Source: UCB3 sp964415605 (GTDB lineage Bacteria; Chloroflexota; Anaerolineae; Epilineales; Epilineaceae). Taken from it: a DNA stretch of 23,107 bases. Below the pieces are notes generated by a model that was given only the letters and a program-made list of their open reading frames with translations, was not told where the DNA came from and ran no database searches. Shown here piece by piece: positions 6,039 through 13,954 of this stretch. Location: assembly GCA_964415605.1 (NCBI GenBank), contig CAYQBA010000064.1, positions 1 to 23,107 on the forward strand. Reading direction: 5' to 3'. Both the position numbers and the translations under genes were made by a program. Positions within the stretch are counted from its first letter, which is position 1, and the number at the start of each line of letters is the position of its first letter.

Positions 6039-6464
6039 ATGACCCGCCTCGCACCCGCCCGCCACATCCTCACGATCCTGGCCGTCTCCGATCTCCGGCG
6101 ATGTCGCGGCTTCTACGATGCGGCGTTCGGGTGGCGTGTTTCCGAAGACGTGCCCGTTTACGTCGAGTACGCGCTTCCGGGGGGGATGCTCCTCGGGCTC
6201 TACCAACGGGAAGGCTTCGCCCGGAACACGGGCGTCACCCCGGCCACGGTTCCACCCGGCGCTATCACAGCGACCGAAATCTACCTCCGCGTCGAGGACC
6301 TCGCGGAAGCCGCCGATCGGCTGCAGGCCGCCGGCGCCCGGCTGCTCTCGCGCGCCGCACCGCGTGCTTGGGGCGACGAGGCCGCCTACTTCGCCGACCC
6401 GGAGGGCAACGTCCTCGTCGTGGCGCGACCGCTCCCGCCTGAGGCCGGCGGCAGCGCGCGTTGA
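6039..6464 (+). CDS. VOC-fold (glyoxalase/bleomycin-resistance type) protein
   Basis: 141 residues from ATG 6039, which has AGGA 6 nt upstream; an in-frame ATG at 6009 is the alternative and would add 10 residues. The two beta-alpha-beta-beta-beta modules are clear: 'HILTILAVSDLRRCRGFYDA' (9-28) with 'GWRVSED', then 'ATEIYLRVEDLAEAADRLQ' (78-96) with 'GAR' and 'AYFADPEGNVLVV' (116-128). VOC proteins bind a metal and small electrophiles or drugs: glyoxalase I, dioxygenases, fosfomycin or bleomycin resistance. The metal-ligand positions are plausible (H9, E80, E122) but do not decide a substrate. It follows the toxin-antitoxin pair on the same strand and may be read from that promoter by chance rather than by function. 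Confidence 0.75.
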   Translation: MTRLAPARHILTILAVSDLRRCRGFYDAAFGWRVSEDVPVYVEYALPGGMLLGLYQREGFARNTGVTPATVPPGAITATEIYLRVEDLAEAADRLQAAGARLLSRAAPRAWGDEAAYFADPEGNVLVVARPLPPEAGGSAR

Positions 6465-6620
6465 GTCCGGCCATGCTTCGTTGGCTCTCCCGGACCGGCC
6501 GTTCGTCAAACCCGAAACGGCATCGAGGAGCCACCACCGCCCAACTGACAGACGCGGAGTTGCCTGATCCCGGTCCGCGTGTGATCTCGTCTCTGGCCGA
6601 CCCGTTGCCTCGGCCCGGAC

Positions 6621-7940
6621 TCAGCGAGCAATCGACGCGTCCGAGTCCCCCGCGTTCGGACCCTCAGCGACCGGCGCGGCGAGCGCGCCTAGAAACGCCT
6701 CCAACTGCCGCTTCTCGACCGGTGTCAGCCCCAACGGCACGAGGTCCGACACGCCGTTGAACGGCCGTGGCGCGGCGTCGTAGTGCGCGATCACGCCGGC
6801 CAGGTCGGCGAACCGGCCGTCGTGCATGTAGGGCGCCGTGGCGCCGACGTTGCGCAGGCTGGGCGTCTTGAAGGCGCCGTCGAGGCTGGGCGACACGACC
6901 GCGACATGCCCGAGCTCGACGCAGTCGTCCGGGCCGGCGTCGCTGTACTCGCCGGCGCAGTTGAAGGGATCGTCCAGCGCGAGCCAGACCCCCTCGGCCC
7001 GGCCGGCATCCGAGACCGCCGCCGCGCCCGCCCCAGCCGCGCGCTCGCCGTCGACGGCCGCCGCGTGCGGCGCCAGGCCGATGTTGTGGAACCCGTCGTT
7101 CGTCAGGCGCGGGCCGCTGTGGCACTGGATGCAGCGCGCCTTGCCGATGAACAGCCGCAGGCCCTTGACCTCGGCCGCGGTCAGGTGGCCGCCCGCCGCG
7201 CGCGCGTCGCCGCCGTCCAACGCCGCCACGTAGGTGTCGAAGCGGGCCGGCCCCGGCCGCAGCGTGCGCTCGAAGGCGGCGAGACACTTGCCGAGGCTGG
7301 CGAAGACCCGTTCGACGGCGGTCCGATCGCCCGGCGCCATCGACGTCCACGCGGCGCGCGCCGCTGGGTCCCCGATCGGGCCGGCGGCGTCCGGGAACCG
7401 GTCCGCGTCGTCGAGCGGCGGCATCGGTCCGAACAGCGCCTCGTACGCCGCGCGGTGGTGCCGGTAGGCCAGCCGCGCCGCGGCGACCCGCGTGAGCCCG
7501 TGCTCGGCGGGATCCTCCAGCGGCCCCAGGGCCTGCGCCCACAGGCTGTCGGCGCGGCCGTCCCAGAACAGCCACGGCGCGTAGGCGGCGCCGACCAGGC
7601 TGGGGACGTGGCGCCGGCTCTCCCCCAGCGCCCGCGCCTTCTCGCGGCCATCGGTGAAGAAGCGCCCGGGTTGGTGGCAGGTCGCGCACGCCACGCGGCC
7701 GTTCGCGCTGAGGCGCGCGTCGAAGAACAGGCTGCGCCCCAACCCGGCGGCCGCCGGATCGTCGGCGACTCGGTTGGAGGCGTCGGGCGGGGGCGGGCCG
7801 AGGTTGCCGATCCACAGGCCGCGCAGCTGGCCGACCTCGGCCGCGGTCCAGTGCGGGTCGGCCGCCCGGCAGCCGCCGAGGCAGAGGCCGGCCAGCACCG
7901 CGGCGCTGGCGCTGCCCGAGAGCCGGGCCCAGGGTCTCAC
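6621..7940 (-). CDS. Di-heme cytochrome c peroxidase (MauG/CcpA family), predicted lipoprotein
   Basis: 439 residues, starting at GTG 7940 with GGAG 9 nt upstream. Two heme c sites are visible: CATCH (85-89) and CIQCH (270-274). 'FFDARLSANGRVACATCHQPGRFFTDG' and 'FKTPSLRNVGATAPYMHDGRFADL' (from about 357) are hallmark segments of the bacterial di-heme peroxidase family; M372 is a candidate heme ligand. Family members reduce peroxide with electrons from small c-type cytochromes, or oxidise proteins (MauG). The N-terminus ends in a lipobox, LGGC (21-24), so the enzyme is likely anchored by lipid on the outer face of the membrane instead of free in a periplasm. It lies 19 bp downstream of the YtkA-like gene, in one operon. 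Physiological substrate unknown. Confidence 0.85.
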   Translation of the reverse strand: MRPWARLSGSASAAVLAGLCLGGCRAADPHWTAAEVGQLRGLWIGNLGPPPPDASNRVADDPAAAGLGRSLFFDARLSANGRVACATCHQPGRFFTDGREKARALGESRRHVPSLVGAAYAPWLFWDGRADSLWAQALGPLEDPAEHGLTRVAAARLAYRHHRAAYEALFGPMPPLDDADRFPDAAGPIGDPAARAAWTSMAPGDRTAVERVFASLGKCLAAFERTLRPGPARFDTYVAALDGGDARAAGGHLTAAEVKGLRLFIGKARCIQCHSGPRLTNDGFHNIGLAPHAAAVDGERAAGAGAAAVSDAGRAEGVWLALDDPFNCAGEYSDAGPDDCVELGHVAVVSPSLDGAFKTPSLRNVGATAPYMHDGRFADLAGVIAHYDAAPRPFNGVSDLVPLGLTPVEKRQLEAFLGALAAPVAEGPNAGDSDASIAR

Positions 7941-7959
7941 CGGAGCGCTCCCCGCGTGG

Positions 7960-8502
7960 TCAGAGGTCCAGGCGAATCGTCGCGCGGTCGCTGCGGCCGT
8001 CCGGCGCCGTGATGTCGAGGTACACCTCCCACGGACCCGGCATGTGGAACTTCAGGCCCGCCACGCGGTACTCGCCCGCGGCCGGCTCGGCGGTGACGGC
8101 GGGGCGCGTCGGCAGCCCGTGCGCGTGACCTTGGGCCGGCATCCCCCCGCTCACCGCGATGGAGGCCGCGCCCACGGGGGCGCCGCCTGCATCCACGACG
8201 CGGACCACCCAGGCGTGCAGCGCGTTGAGCGGGACCGGCGCCGGCTCGCTGCGATACCAGACCTCGAACTCGCCATGGTCCGACCGGAAGGGCCCGATCG
8301 CGTCGCCCGCCGGGCGCGCCAGGGCGTCTGCGTCCGGAGCCGGCGGCGAGGCGGTCGCCGCCGCCGCGCCCGCCTCGCCGGGCGATGGCGCCGCCGGGGC
8401 GCCGCAGGCCGCCACGGCGGCGGCCAGGGACAGCGCGGCGAGCGTCAAGGCGGCCGGCGGCGGGGCCGCCCCCACTTCAGGTGACCTGGACGGTTTCGCC
8501 AT
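7960..8502 (-). CDS. YtkA/FixH-like lipoprotein
   Basis: 180 residues from ATG 8502 (weak ribosome-binding site). A hydrophobic N-terminal segment ends in a lipobox-like VAAC (C33), followed by a low-complexity Ala/Pro/Ser linker to about residue 65. The globular part has 'WVVRVVDAGGAPVGAASIAVSGGMPAQGHAHGLPTRP' with a Gly-Met-Pro/His-x-His-Gly pattern, and 'GEYRVAGLKFHMPGPWEVYLDI'; both are the signature of YtkA-like domains, an Ig-like fold with conserved Met/His suited to copper binding. Genes of this type often sit beside di-heme peroxidases, as here. Role inferred: metal handling or assembly for the peroxidase, or redox sensing. It is the first gene of the pair and has a good promoter about 70 bp upstream. 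Confidence 0.75.
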   Translation of the reverse strand: MAKPSRSPEVGAAPPPAALTLAALSLAAAVAACGAPAAPSPGEAGAAAATASPPAPDADALARPAGDAIGPFRSDHGEFEVWYRSEPAPVPLNALHAWVVRVVDAGGAPVGAASIAVSGGMPAQGHAHGLPTRPAVTAEPAAGEYRVAGLKFHMPGPWEVYLDITAPDGRSDRATIRLDL

Positions 8503-8569
8503 GCTTTCATCCTCGATCGGTCATCGGTCATGCGGGCCGTTGGTGCAGGCACGCCGCGGTCGATTGGCG

Positions 8570-8598
8570 ATCCTAGTCCCGATCCGCCGCGTCGTCAA
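8570..8598 (-). promoter_or_regulatory. Promoter of the YtkA-like/peroxidase operon
   Basis: On the minus strand TTGACG (8598-8593) is followed after exactly 17 bp by TAGGAT (8575-8570). The predicted 5' leader is about 60 nt to the ATG at 8502. It resembles the promoter at 2624-2652, which supports both. Confidence 0.6.
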
Positions 8599-8648
8599 AC
8601 CCCTTGGCGACGAGATCCCGCAGCCACCCGGACGAGCGCCACGCGGCA

Positions 8649-8680
8649 CGGGGCCGGGCCGGCGCGCCGGCCCGGCCCCG
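8649..8680. terminator. Perfect 32-bp GC palindrome after the vWA gene
   Basis: Bases 8649-8680 equal their own reverse complement (16-bp arms, all G/C, no spacer). It begins 10 bp after the stop of the minus-strand vWA gene. Position suggests a transcription terminator or 3' stabiliser, but there is no U-run and no unpaired loop in the perfect form, so cruciform formation or a protein site is also possible. Confidence 0.5.
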
Positions 8681-8690
8681 CAGGATTACG

Positions 8691-11600
8691 TCACGGCCAG
8701 CGGCACGTCAGCGCCGTCGTGATCGCCCGCGCGATTCCGGCCAGCTCCTCCGTCGTCGGCGAGGCGTGGTAGCCCTGCGGCGACGACGCCGTCCGCCGCA
8801 GCAGGTCCGCCTCGACGTCGGCGCCGAGGCCGATGACGTGCACCGTCGCGCCCGCCGCGTGCAGGCTCGCCGCCGCCGCCAGCGTGCTCGCGCCGCCGTC
8901 GGGCGTGCCCTGCCGGCCGTCGGTGAGCAGGACCACCACGCGCCGCGCGTCCGGCCGCGCCCCGCGCGCCAGCATGTCGCGCGCCTCCGCCAGCCCCAGG
9001 TCGATGCGCGTGCCCGGCGCCGTCGCCAGCCCGGCGATCGTCCGCGCCAGCGCCGCGCGGTCGCCGGTGATCTCCGCCTCGGCCGTCGCCCGGCCGTTGA
9101 AGCTCACCACGCCGACGCGGTGCACGCCCCCGCCGGCCAGATCGGCGAAGCGCGTGGCCAACTCGCGCACCGCATCGATCTTGGTGCCACCGCGCACCCC
9201 CGGCTCGCGCATGCTCTCCGATGTGTCCAGCGCCAGCACCACGTCGAACGGCACCGACTCCGGGTTGCACGCCTGGTTGGCCAGCACCGGCAGGTAGATC
9301 GGCGGCGGCGCGTAGACCTCGACCTCGGGCACCGGGAAGACCAGCCGCCCGCGCGCGCCCGTCATGTCGACGAACGCCGCCACGGCCTCGACGTTCGTCG
9401 GCCACGTTCCGACTTCCTGGGGGACCACCTCGAAGCGCAGCACCGGCGGGTCCGCGGCCGCCACGCGCCCCATCGTCCACATCAGCGTGTCGCCCCGCGG
9501 CATCTCGGCCGACGGCACCGCCGAGCCCGGCACGTACCGCATGTTGGCGGGGACCACGTCGGTCACCACGAGCTGGTCGAACAGGGCCGGCTCCCGCACG
9601 TAGCGCGTGAGCGCGCGGGCGAACGTCACCAGCGTGGCGGGGCCTGGGTCCAGCACGAAGTGGTCCTCCGATCCGACCATGTCGAGGAGGTAGGCCCGCT
9701 GGTCGGCCGTCAACGGCGTCGACGGGAACACCAGCGCGAAGAGCTCGATCCCCCTCGCGCGCACCGCCTGCGCCACCTCCAGCGGCTGGTCCTTCGGGAT
9801 GCCGTCGGTTACCAGCAGCATCACCCGCCGCATGTCGCGCCGGGCGCGCGGCCCCGACAGCTCGGTCAGCGCCACGTCGATGCCTGCCGCCATGCGTGTG
9901 TCGCCGTCGGCCTTCAAGCGCAGCACCGTCGACGCGATCGCCGGCAGGTCCTGGGTCAACTCGGACTGCAGCGCCGCGCCGTCCCCGAACGTCGCCAGCG
10001 CCACGTCGGTGATGGACGGGTCCATCTCGGCCAGGAGCCGCTGGATCGCCTCCTGCGCGCGGACCAGGGCGTTGTGGCGCGCCATCGAGTACGACGTGTC
10101 GACCACGAGCGCCACCTGCGCGGCCGTCGGCTTGCCGGGGCACGCGCCCGTCACGCGCAGCGTCACCGCCACGCGGTTGCCAAGCGGGAGCCGCCTGGGA
10201 GCGGCCGACTTGTCGACGGCGGCGGTGCAGCGCTCGGGGTCGGGCGGCAGGTAGTAGTCGTCGGGGCTGCCGGGCCCGGGCTTGAAGACCCACACTCCCC
10301 CTTGCCTGACCTCGCGCCCGCCGACCGGATAGCCGACCTCGGCGCCGAGCTGGGCGTAGGCCACGTAGACCAGGCCGTCGGCGTCCACCGCGATGTCGCG
10401 CGCTTCGACCGTCAGGTCGGGCATCCGCCAGTAGGCCACGAGCACCCCGGCCGGCGTGTAGCGCAGGCCCCAGCCCCCGCGGCCCAGGACGAAGACGTCG
10501 CCCGTCGGGCCGACCGCCACGCCGACCGGGCCGTCGTGCGTGGTCCACTCCGCCAGGCGCACCCCCTCGGCGTCGAAGACCGCCACGCGGTTGCGCCCGC
10601 GGTCCACCAGGAACACCCGGTGCGCTTCGGGCGGCCCGGCCGCCCACAGGGCGATGTCCGACGGCACCGCGTTGGTGCCGGCGCTGCCGTAGCGCCACGC
10701 GGTCTCGGCGCCCGTCGCCGGGTCGATCACCCGCACCTGTCCGGTGCCGACGTCGAGCGCCGCCACGCGGCCCCCGCTCGCGGCGATGTGCGTGAGGTGG
10801 GGCACCGCCTGGCTGGCTGGCGCATACTGCACGTAGCGGCGCGACCAATCGGGGAACTGGTCGTTGGGCCGCCGCTCGATGCGCGCCGGCGCCAGCGTGT
10901 AGATGACGTCGCCGTCGGCGGCGATGTCGACGGCCGGGTGGTTCATGCCGTTGTTGGCCCGGTTGAAGCACGTGATGAGCTGTGACGCGGGCTCGGCGGG
11001 GCTGGGCGCCTCGGCATGGCGCGCCCAGCGCTGGATGGTCTGGTGATCGCGGCTTCCGTACGTCTGGTACGCGAACGCGGGGACCTGGATCGCGGGCCGC
11101 TGTTCGTTCGCCTCCCAGTGCAAGTCCTGCAGCACGGCCAGCTGCCGGGCGGCGGCTGCGCGGATCGGGATGACCGGCCCCTCGAGGCGCGGGTCGTCGG
11201 GGACGCCCGTCACCGCCGGGCGCCGCCCGTCCGCGAACAAGGTCGCGACGCCCACGGCGGGGTGGGGAAAGCAGCGCAAGACGTCTGTCAACACCATCCC
11301 GTCAGGCGTGACCCCTAGCGTGCTCACCTGGTTGATCGGATCGTGCGAGCGCACGAGCCCCGTCGGCGTGATCGCGTAGACGCCGGCGCGCCCGACGAAC
11401 GCGCCGGCGGCGCTGGCCCCGATGCCCGCGCTGTTGTCGGGGTTGATGCCGCTGAGCGGGAACGCGTGCCGCAGGCGCCGGTCGGGGCCGAACACCACCA
11501 CCCCAGACGACTGGCGATCCACGGCCGGGCTGTCGGCGGCCGGGGCGGCCGGTCTCCCGGCCATCCGGGCGGACGGGCGCGGCGTCGCGGTTGGGTGGGG

Positions 11601-12350
11601 CGTGGCCTGCGGCAGGCAGGCGCCTCGCTCTGGCGCGCCGTTGACGACGTATACGACGCCGCTGGGGTCGATGTCGAGGTCCATGGCCTTCCACAGGTCC
11701 TCGGCGCCGAAGGTGGCGTCGTACGCGCCGTCGGCGTCGAAGACGTCGACACCGGTGTTGCGGATGTCGGGCCGGCACGCCGGCGAGCAGCGGTCTTCAC
11801 AGTCCACCCAGAGGATGCCCGGAGTGCGTCCGAGGTAGATCTTCCCGTCGGGGCCGACCGCCAGGTCGCCGTACTGCGCCATCTCGGGGACGGCCGCCAG
11901 CATGAACCCGTCGAGGAACTTGCCGCCGCTGTCGATATGGGCGATCGACCGATTCGGCTCGCTCCGCCGCAGGATGTACAACGACCCGTCGGGCGCGGCG
12001 TCGATCCGCATCGCCGGCGCGGCCTGCGGCGGCACCGGGAACGCGGTCACCCAACCGCCCGCGGCATCCATGACGTGCACGGCTTGCGCGTCGCGATCCA
12101 GGACGTACGCGGTGCCGCGGTCGTCCACGGTGATGTCCGAGACGATGCGCAGGTGCCCGGGCCGCAGTCGCCACGGCGACTCGGTCCAGCGGTCGACCAG
12201 GGTATACGAGAAGGGGTTGGCCGCCTGGCGGGCGGGGAGGGCGTGGGCAGGTGCCGCGTGGGCGAGGGCGAGGGGCGACAAGAGGATGGCAGGAATGAGG
12301 ACGGAGAGGAGCGAACGGCGACGAGGGTAAGCAACGGCCTGCGGGTTCAT
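8691..12350 (-). CDS. Large secreted protein with propeller-like region and two vWA domains
   Basis: 1219 residues from ATG 12350, which has a near-perfect GGAGG 6 nt upstream; the open frame further upstream is discarded. Signal peptide: 'RRRSLLSVLIPAILLSPLALAHA', cleavage near residue 38. Residues ~50-680 contain repeated NHL/propeller-style units such as 'DITVDDRGTAYVLDRDAQAVHV', 'DLAVGPDGKIYLG' and 'VGVAVGPTGDVFVLGRGG'. A Thr/Pro linker 'HPTATPRPSAR' sits within it. The first vWA domain carries the metal-binding motif DTSYSM (about 748-753) and 'LLVTDGIPKD'; the second carries DTSESM (about 1040-1045) and 'VLLTDGRQGTPDGG'. Both keep D-x-S-x-S and the later Thr/Asp, so both MIDAS sites look intact. 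Between them, 'IYLPVLANQACNP' is a Chloroflexota-style motif. Probably a surface adhesion or protein-interaction factor; ligand unknown. Confidence 0.8.
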   Translation of the reverse strand: MNPQAVAYPRRRSLLSVLIPAILLSPLALAHAAPAHALPARQAANPFSYTLVDRWTESPWRLRPGHLRIVSDITVDDRGTAYVLDRDAQAVHVMDAAGGWVTAFPVPPQAAPAMRIDAAPDGSLYILRRSEPNRSIAHIDSGGKFLDGFMLAAVPEMAQYGDLAVGPDGKIYLGRTPGILWVDCEDRCSPACRPDIRNTGVDVFDADGAYDATFGAEDLWKAMDLDIDPSGVVYVVNGAPERGACLPQATPHPTATPRPSARMAGRPAAPAADSPAVDRQSSGVVVFGPDRRLRHAFPLSGINPDNSAGIGASAAGAFVGRAGVYAITPTGLVRSHDPINQVSTLGVTPDGMVLTDVLRCFPHPAVGVATLFADGRRPAVTGVPDDPRLEGPVIPIRAAAARQLAVLQDLHWEANEQRPAIQVPAFAYQTYGSRDHQTIQRWARHAEAPSPAEPASQLITCFNRANNGMNHPAVDIAADGDVIYTLAPARIERRPNDQFPDWSRRYVQYAPASQAVPHLTHIAASGGRVAALDVGTGQVRVIDPATGAETAWRYGSAGTNAVPSDIALWAAGPPEAHRVFLVDRGRNRVAVFDAEGVRLAEWTTHDGPVGVAVGPTGDVFVLGRGGWGLRYTPAGVLVAYWRMPDLTVEARDIAVDADGLVYVAYAQLGAEVGYPVGGREVRQGGVWVFKPGPGSPDDYYLPPDPERCTAAVDKSAAPRRLPLGNRVAVTLRVTGACPGKPTAAQVALVVDTSYSMARHNALVRAQEAIQRLLAEMDPSITDVALATFGDGAALQSELTQDLPAIASTVLRLKADGDTRMAAGIDVALTELSGPRARRDMRRVMLLVTDGIPKDQPLEVAQAVRARGIELFALVFPSTPLTADQRAYLLDMVGSEDHFVLDPGPATLVTFARALTRYVREPALFDQLVVTDVVPANMRYVPGSAVPSAEMPRGDTLMWTMGRVAAADPPVLRFEVVPQEVGTWPTNVEAVAAFVDMTGARGRLVFPVPEVEVYAPPPIYLPVLANQACNPESVPFDVVLALDTSESMREPGVRGGTKIDAVRELATRFADLAGGGVHRVGVVSFNGRATAEAEITGDRAALARTIAGLATAPGTRIDLGLAEARDMLARGARPDARRVVVLLTDGRQGTPDGGASTLAAAASLHAAGATVHVIGLGADVEADLLRRTASSPQGYHASPTTEELAGIARAITTALTCRWP

Positions 12351-12865
12351 CGTTGACCTCCTACCGCAAGTGGGTGAAGAACGGGTCACGCGCGATGCCG
12401 ATGGACGGGGCTGGCCACGGGTGGGGTGGGGCGGCGGGCTGCCGGCTGCGGCGGGCGCGGGATGGCGCGCATCCCGCCGGCCCTTGCCGTGCCTGCCGCG
12501 CCGCTCCCCCGTGGCGCCAGGACCTCGATTGTGTCGGGAGCCTACCACCCGGATCGGGCAGCTGCTTGACCGTTCTCTGACCGGAATCGGACCGTGGCCG
12601 GACGGGCCTTGGCTCGCGCAAGGGTCAGGATAACCGGTCGGGCGTTGCAGTATCGTCACACGGCAGGGTTGGGAGCGCGGCGGCGCGGGCGCCGACGGCG
12701 GTTCGGGCCCTCGAATCGGCGGGTTCGCATCGTCGGCGCGCCGCGCGCATCGATGGGTGCGCGTTGGCTCTGGTACGCTCTAGTCGGCGGTTCCCGCTCC
12801 TTCGGATTCGTGGTAGACTCGCGGGGATCGCCCGCCCCACGACCCTCACCGACGCAGAGCCCGAC
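12351..12865. other. Divergent intergenic region between vWA and WYL genes
   Basis: 515 bp without a gene I would support. It must hold the promoters of both divergent genes, but I found no TTGACN-N17-TANNAT pair on either strand. Isolated -10-like words exist: TAGACT on the plus strand at 12814-12819, and GATACT on the minus strand near 12650. The first half is strongly G-rich on the plus strand. Confidence 0.5.
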
Positions 12866-13954
12866 ATGGTCGACGACGCAGCAAACGAAGCGGTCAAGCC
12901 GGCGCGAGGCCGCGCAGCTCGGTGGCCGGCTGCCGGCTGGCCTGGCGGAAGCGCGGGGAGCGGCGATGAAGGCGCGAAGCTGGAGGAGACGAAGCGCGTC
13001 GGGCGGGTGCTGGTGATCCTCCAGCTGATCGCCAGCCAGCCGCGGCGCTGGCGGCGGCGCGACCTCAGTGATCGCTTCGAGGTCAGCGAGCGGCAGATCG
13101 ACAAGGACCTCGAGCTCATCCGGCACGGGCTCGTGCTCCCCTTGCGGCGGACGCCGACGGGCTACTTCTTCGAGTCGCTGCCGCACCTGGCGGCGCCGCC
13201 GCTGGGGTTCCACGAGGCGCTGGCGCTGATCCTGGCGGCGCGCGCGGCGCTGTCGGGCGACGGCATCGACTCGGCGGATCTGGCGGCGGCGATCTCGCGG
13301 GTCGAGGCGCAGCTGCCGGTCCCGCTGCGCGGGCTCCTGGCGGACGTGCGGCGGCCGGCCCCGGTCAGCCCCGCGGCCCAGCAGCGCACGCGGGTGCTGG
13401 CGGCGGTCGAGCGGGCCATCGGGGAGGGGCGCAAGGTTCGCATGGTGTACGCCAGCGCGGTTCGCGGTGGGCAGGCCACGGAGCGGGTGGTGCGGCCGTA
13501 CACGGTCATGCGCTACATCCGGAGCTGGTACGTCATCGGGCACTGCGAGCTGCGGGGCGACGTGCGGATGTTCAAGGTGGGCCGCATCCGGTCGTTGAGC
13601 CAGACGGCGGAGCCTTACGCGATCCCGGGCGACTTCGACCTCGACAGCTACTTCGGGGGCGCCTGGGGGATTCTGAGGAGCGACTCGGCGCGGCCGGAGC
13701 CCGTGGTGCTGGAGTTCAACGCCGAGGCGGGCCGCTGGGTTTGCGACGAGACGTGGCATCCGGCGCAGGTGGTGGAGTCGACGCCGGACGGCGGCGTGCG
13801 GTTCTCGGTCGACGTTCCGGTTACGCCGGAGCTGGTGCGCTGGGTGCTGGGGTACGGCGCGCGCGTGCGGGTCGTGTCGCCGGACGGCTTGCGCGAGGCG
13901 GTGGTGGCGGAGGCGGCGGCGGTTGTGCGGGCGGCGGGTGGGGGGGATCGGTGA
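12866..13954 (+). CDS. WYL-domain transcriptional regulator (HTH + WYL + C-terminal extension)
   Basis: 362 residues from ATG 12866 (weak ribosome-binding site; residues 1-40 are low-complexity and may not be conserved). A winged helix-turn-helix spans about 43-103: 'RVLVILQLIASQPRRWRRRDLSDRFEVSERQIDKDLELI' then 'GYFFES'. The WYL domain lies around 190-245 ('KVRMVYASA...RVVRPYTVMRYIRSWYVIGHCELRGDVRMFKVGRI'), the usual W-Y-L triad appearing as S-W-Y-V. The C-terminal WCX-type module ends 'LGYGARVRVVSPDGLREAVVAEAAAVV'. WYL proteins bind nucleic-acid or nucleotide ligands and regulate defence or DNA-damage genes; several are known next to CRISPR loci. Its stop overlaps (TGATG) the start of a cas3-like remnant, so it was once operonic with a CRISPR locus. 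Base composition matches the GC-rich left side. Confidence 0.85.
   Translation: MVDDAANEAVKPARGRAARWPAAGWPGGSAGSGDEGAKLEETKRVGRVLVILQLIASQPRRWRRRDLSDRFEVSERQIDKDLELIRHGLVLPLRRTPTGYFFESLPHLAAPPLGFHEALALILAARAALSGDGIDSADLAAAISRVEAQLPVPLRGLLADVRRPAPVSPAAQQRTRVLAAVERAIGEGRKVRMVYASAVRGGQATERVVRPYTVMRYIRSWYVIGHCELRGDVRMFKVGRIRSLSQTAEPYAIPGDFDLDSYFGGAWGILRSDSARPEPVVLEFNAEAGRWVCDETWHPAQVVESTPDGGVRFSVDVPVTPELVRWVLGYGARVRVVSPDGLREAVVAEAAAVVRAAGGGDR

Noticed and set aside
6461..6760. 99-codon plus-strand frame between the VOC and peroxidase genes
   Set aside because: It overlaps the 3' end of the peroxidase gene, has no ribosome-binding site and a low-complexity Arg/Pro/Ser product.
8604..10985. 793-codon plus-strand open frame opposite the vWA gene
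   Set aside because: The product is an Arg/His/Gly-rich shadow with no domain pattern, while the minus strand has two recognisable vWA domains.
12567..12600. TTGACC as a possible -35 for the WYL gene
   Set aside because: The hexamer 17 bp downstream is GGACCG, with no resemblance to a -10, and the WYL start is about 300 bp away.
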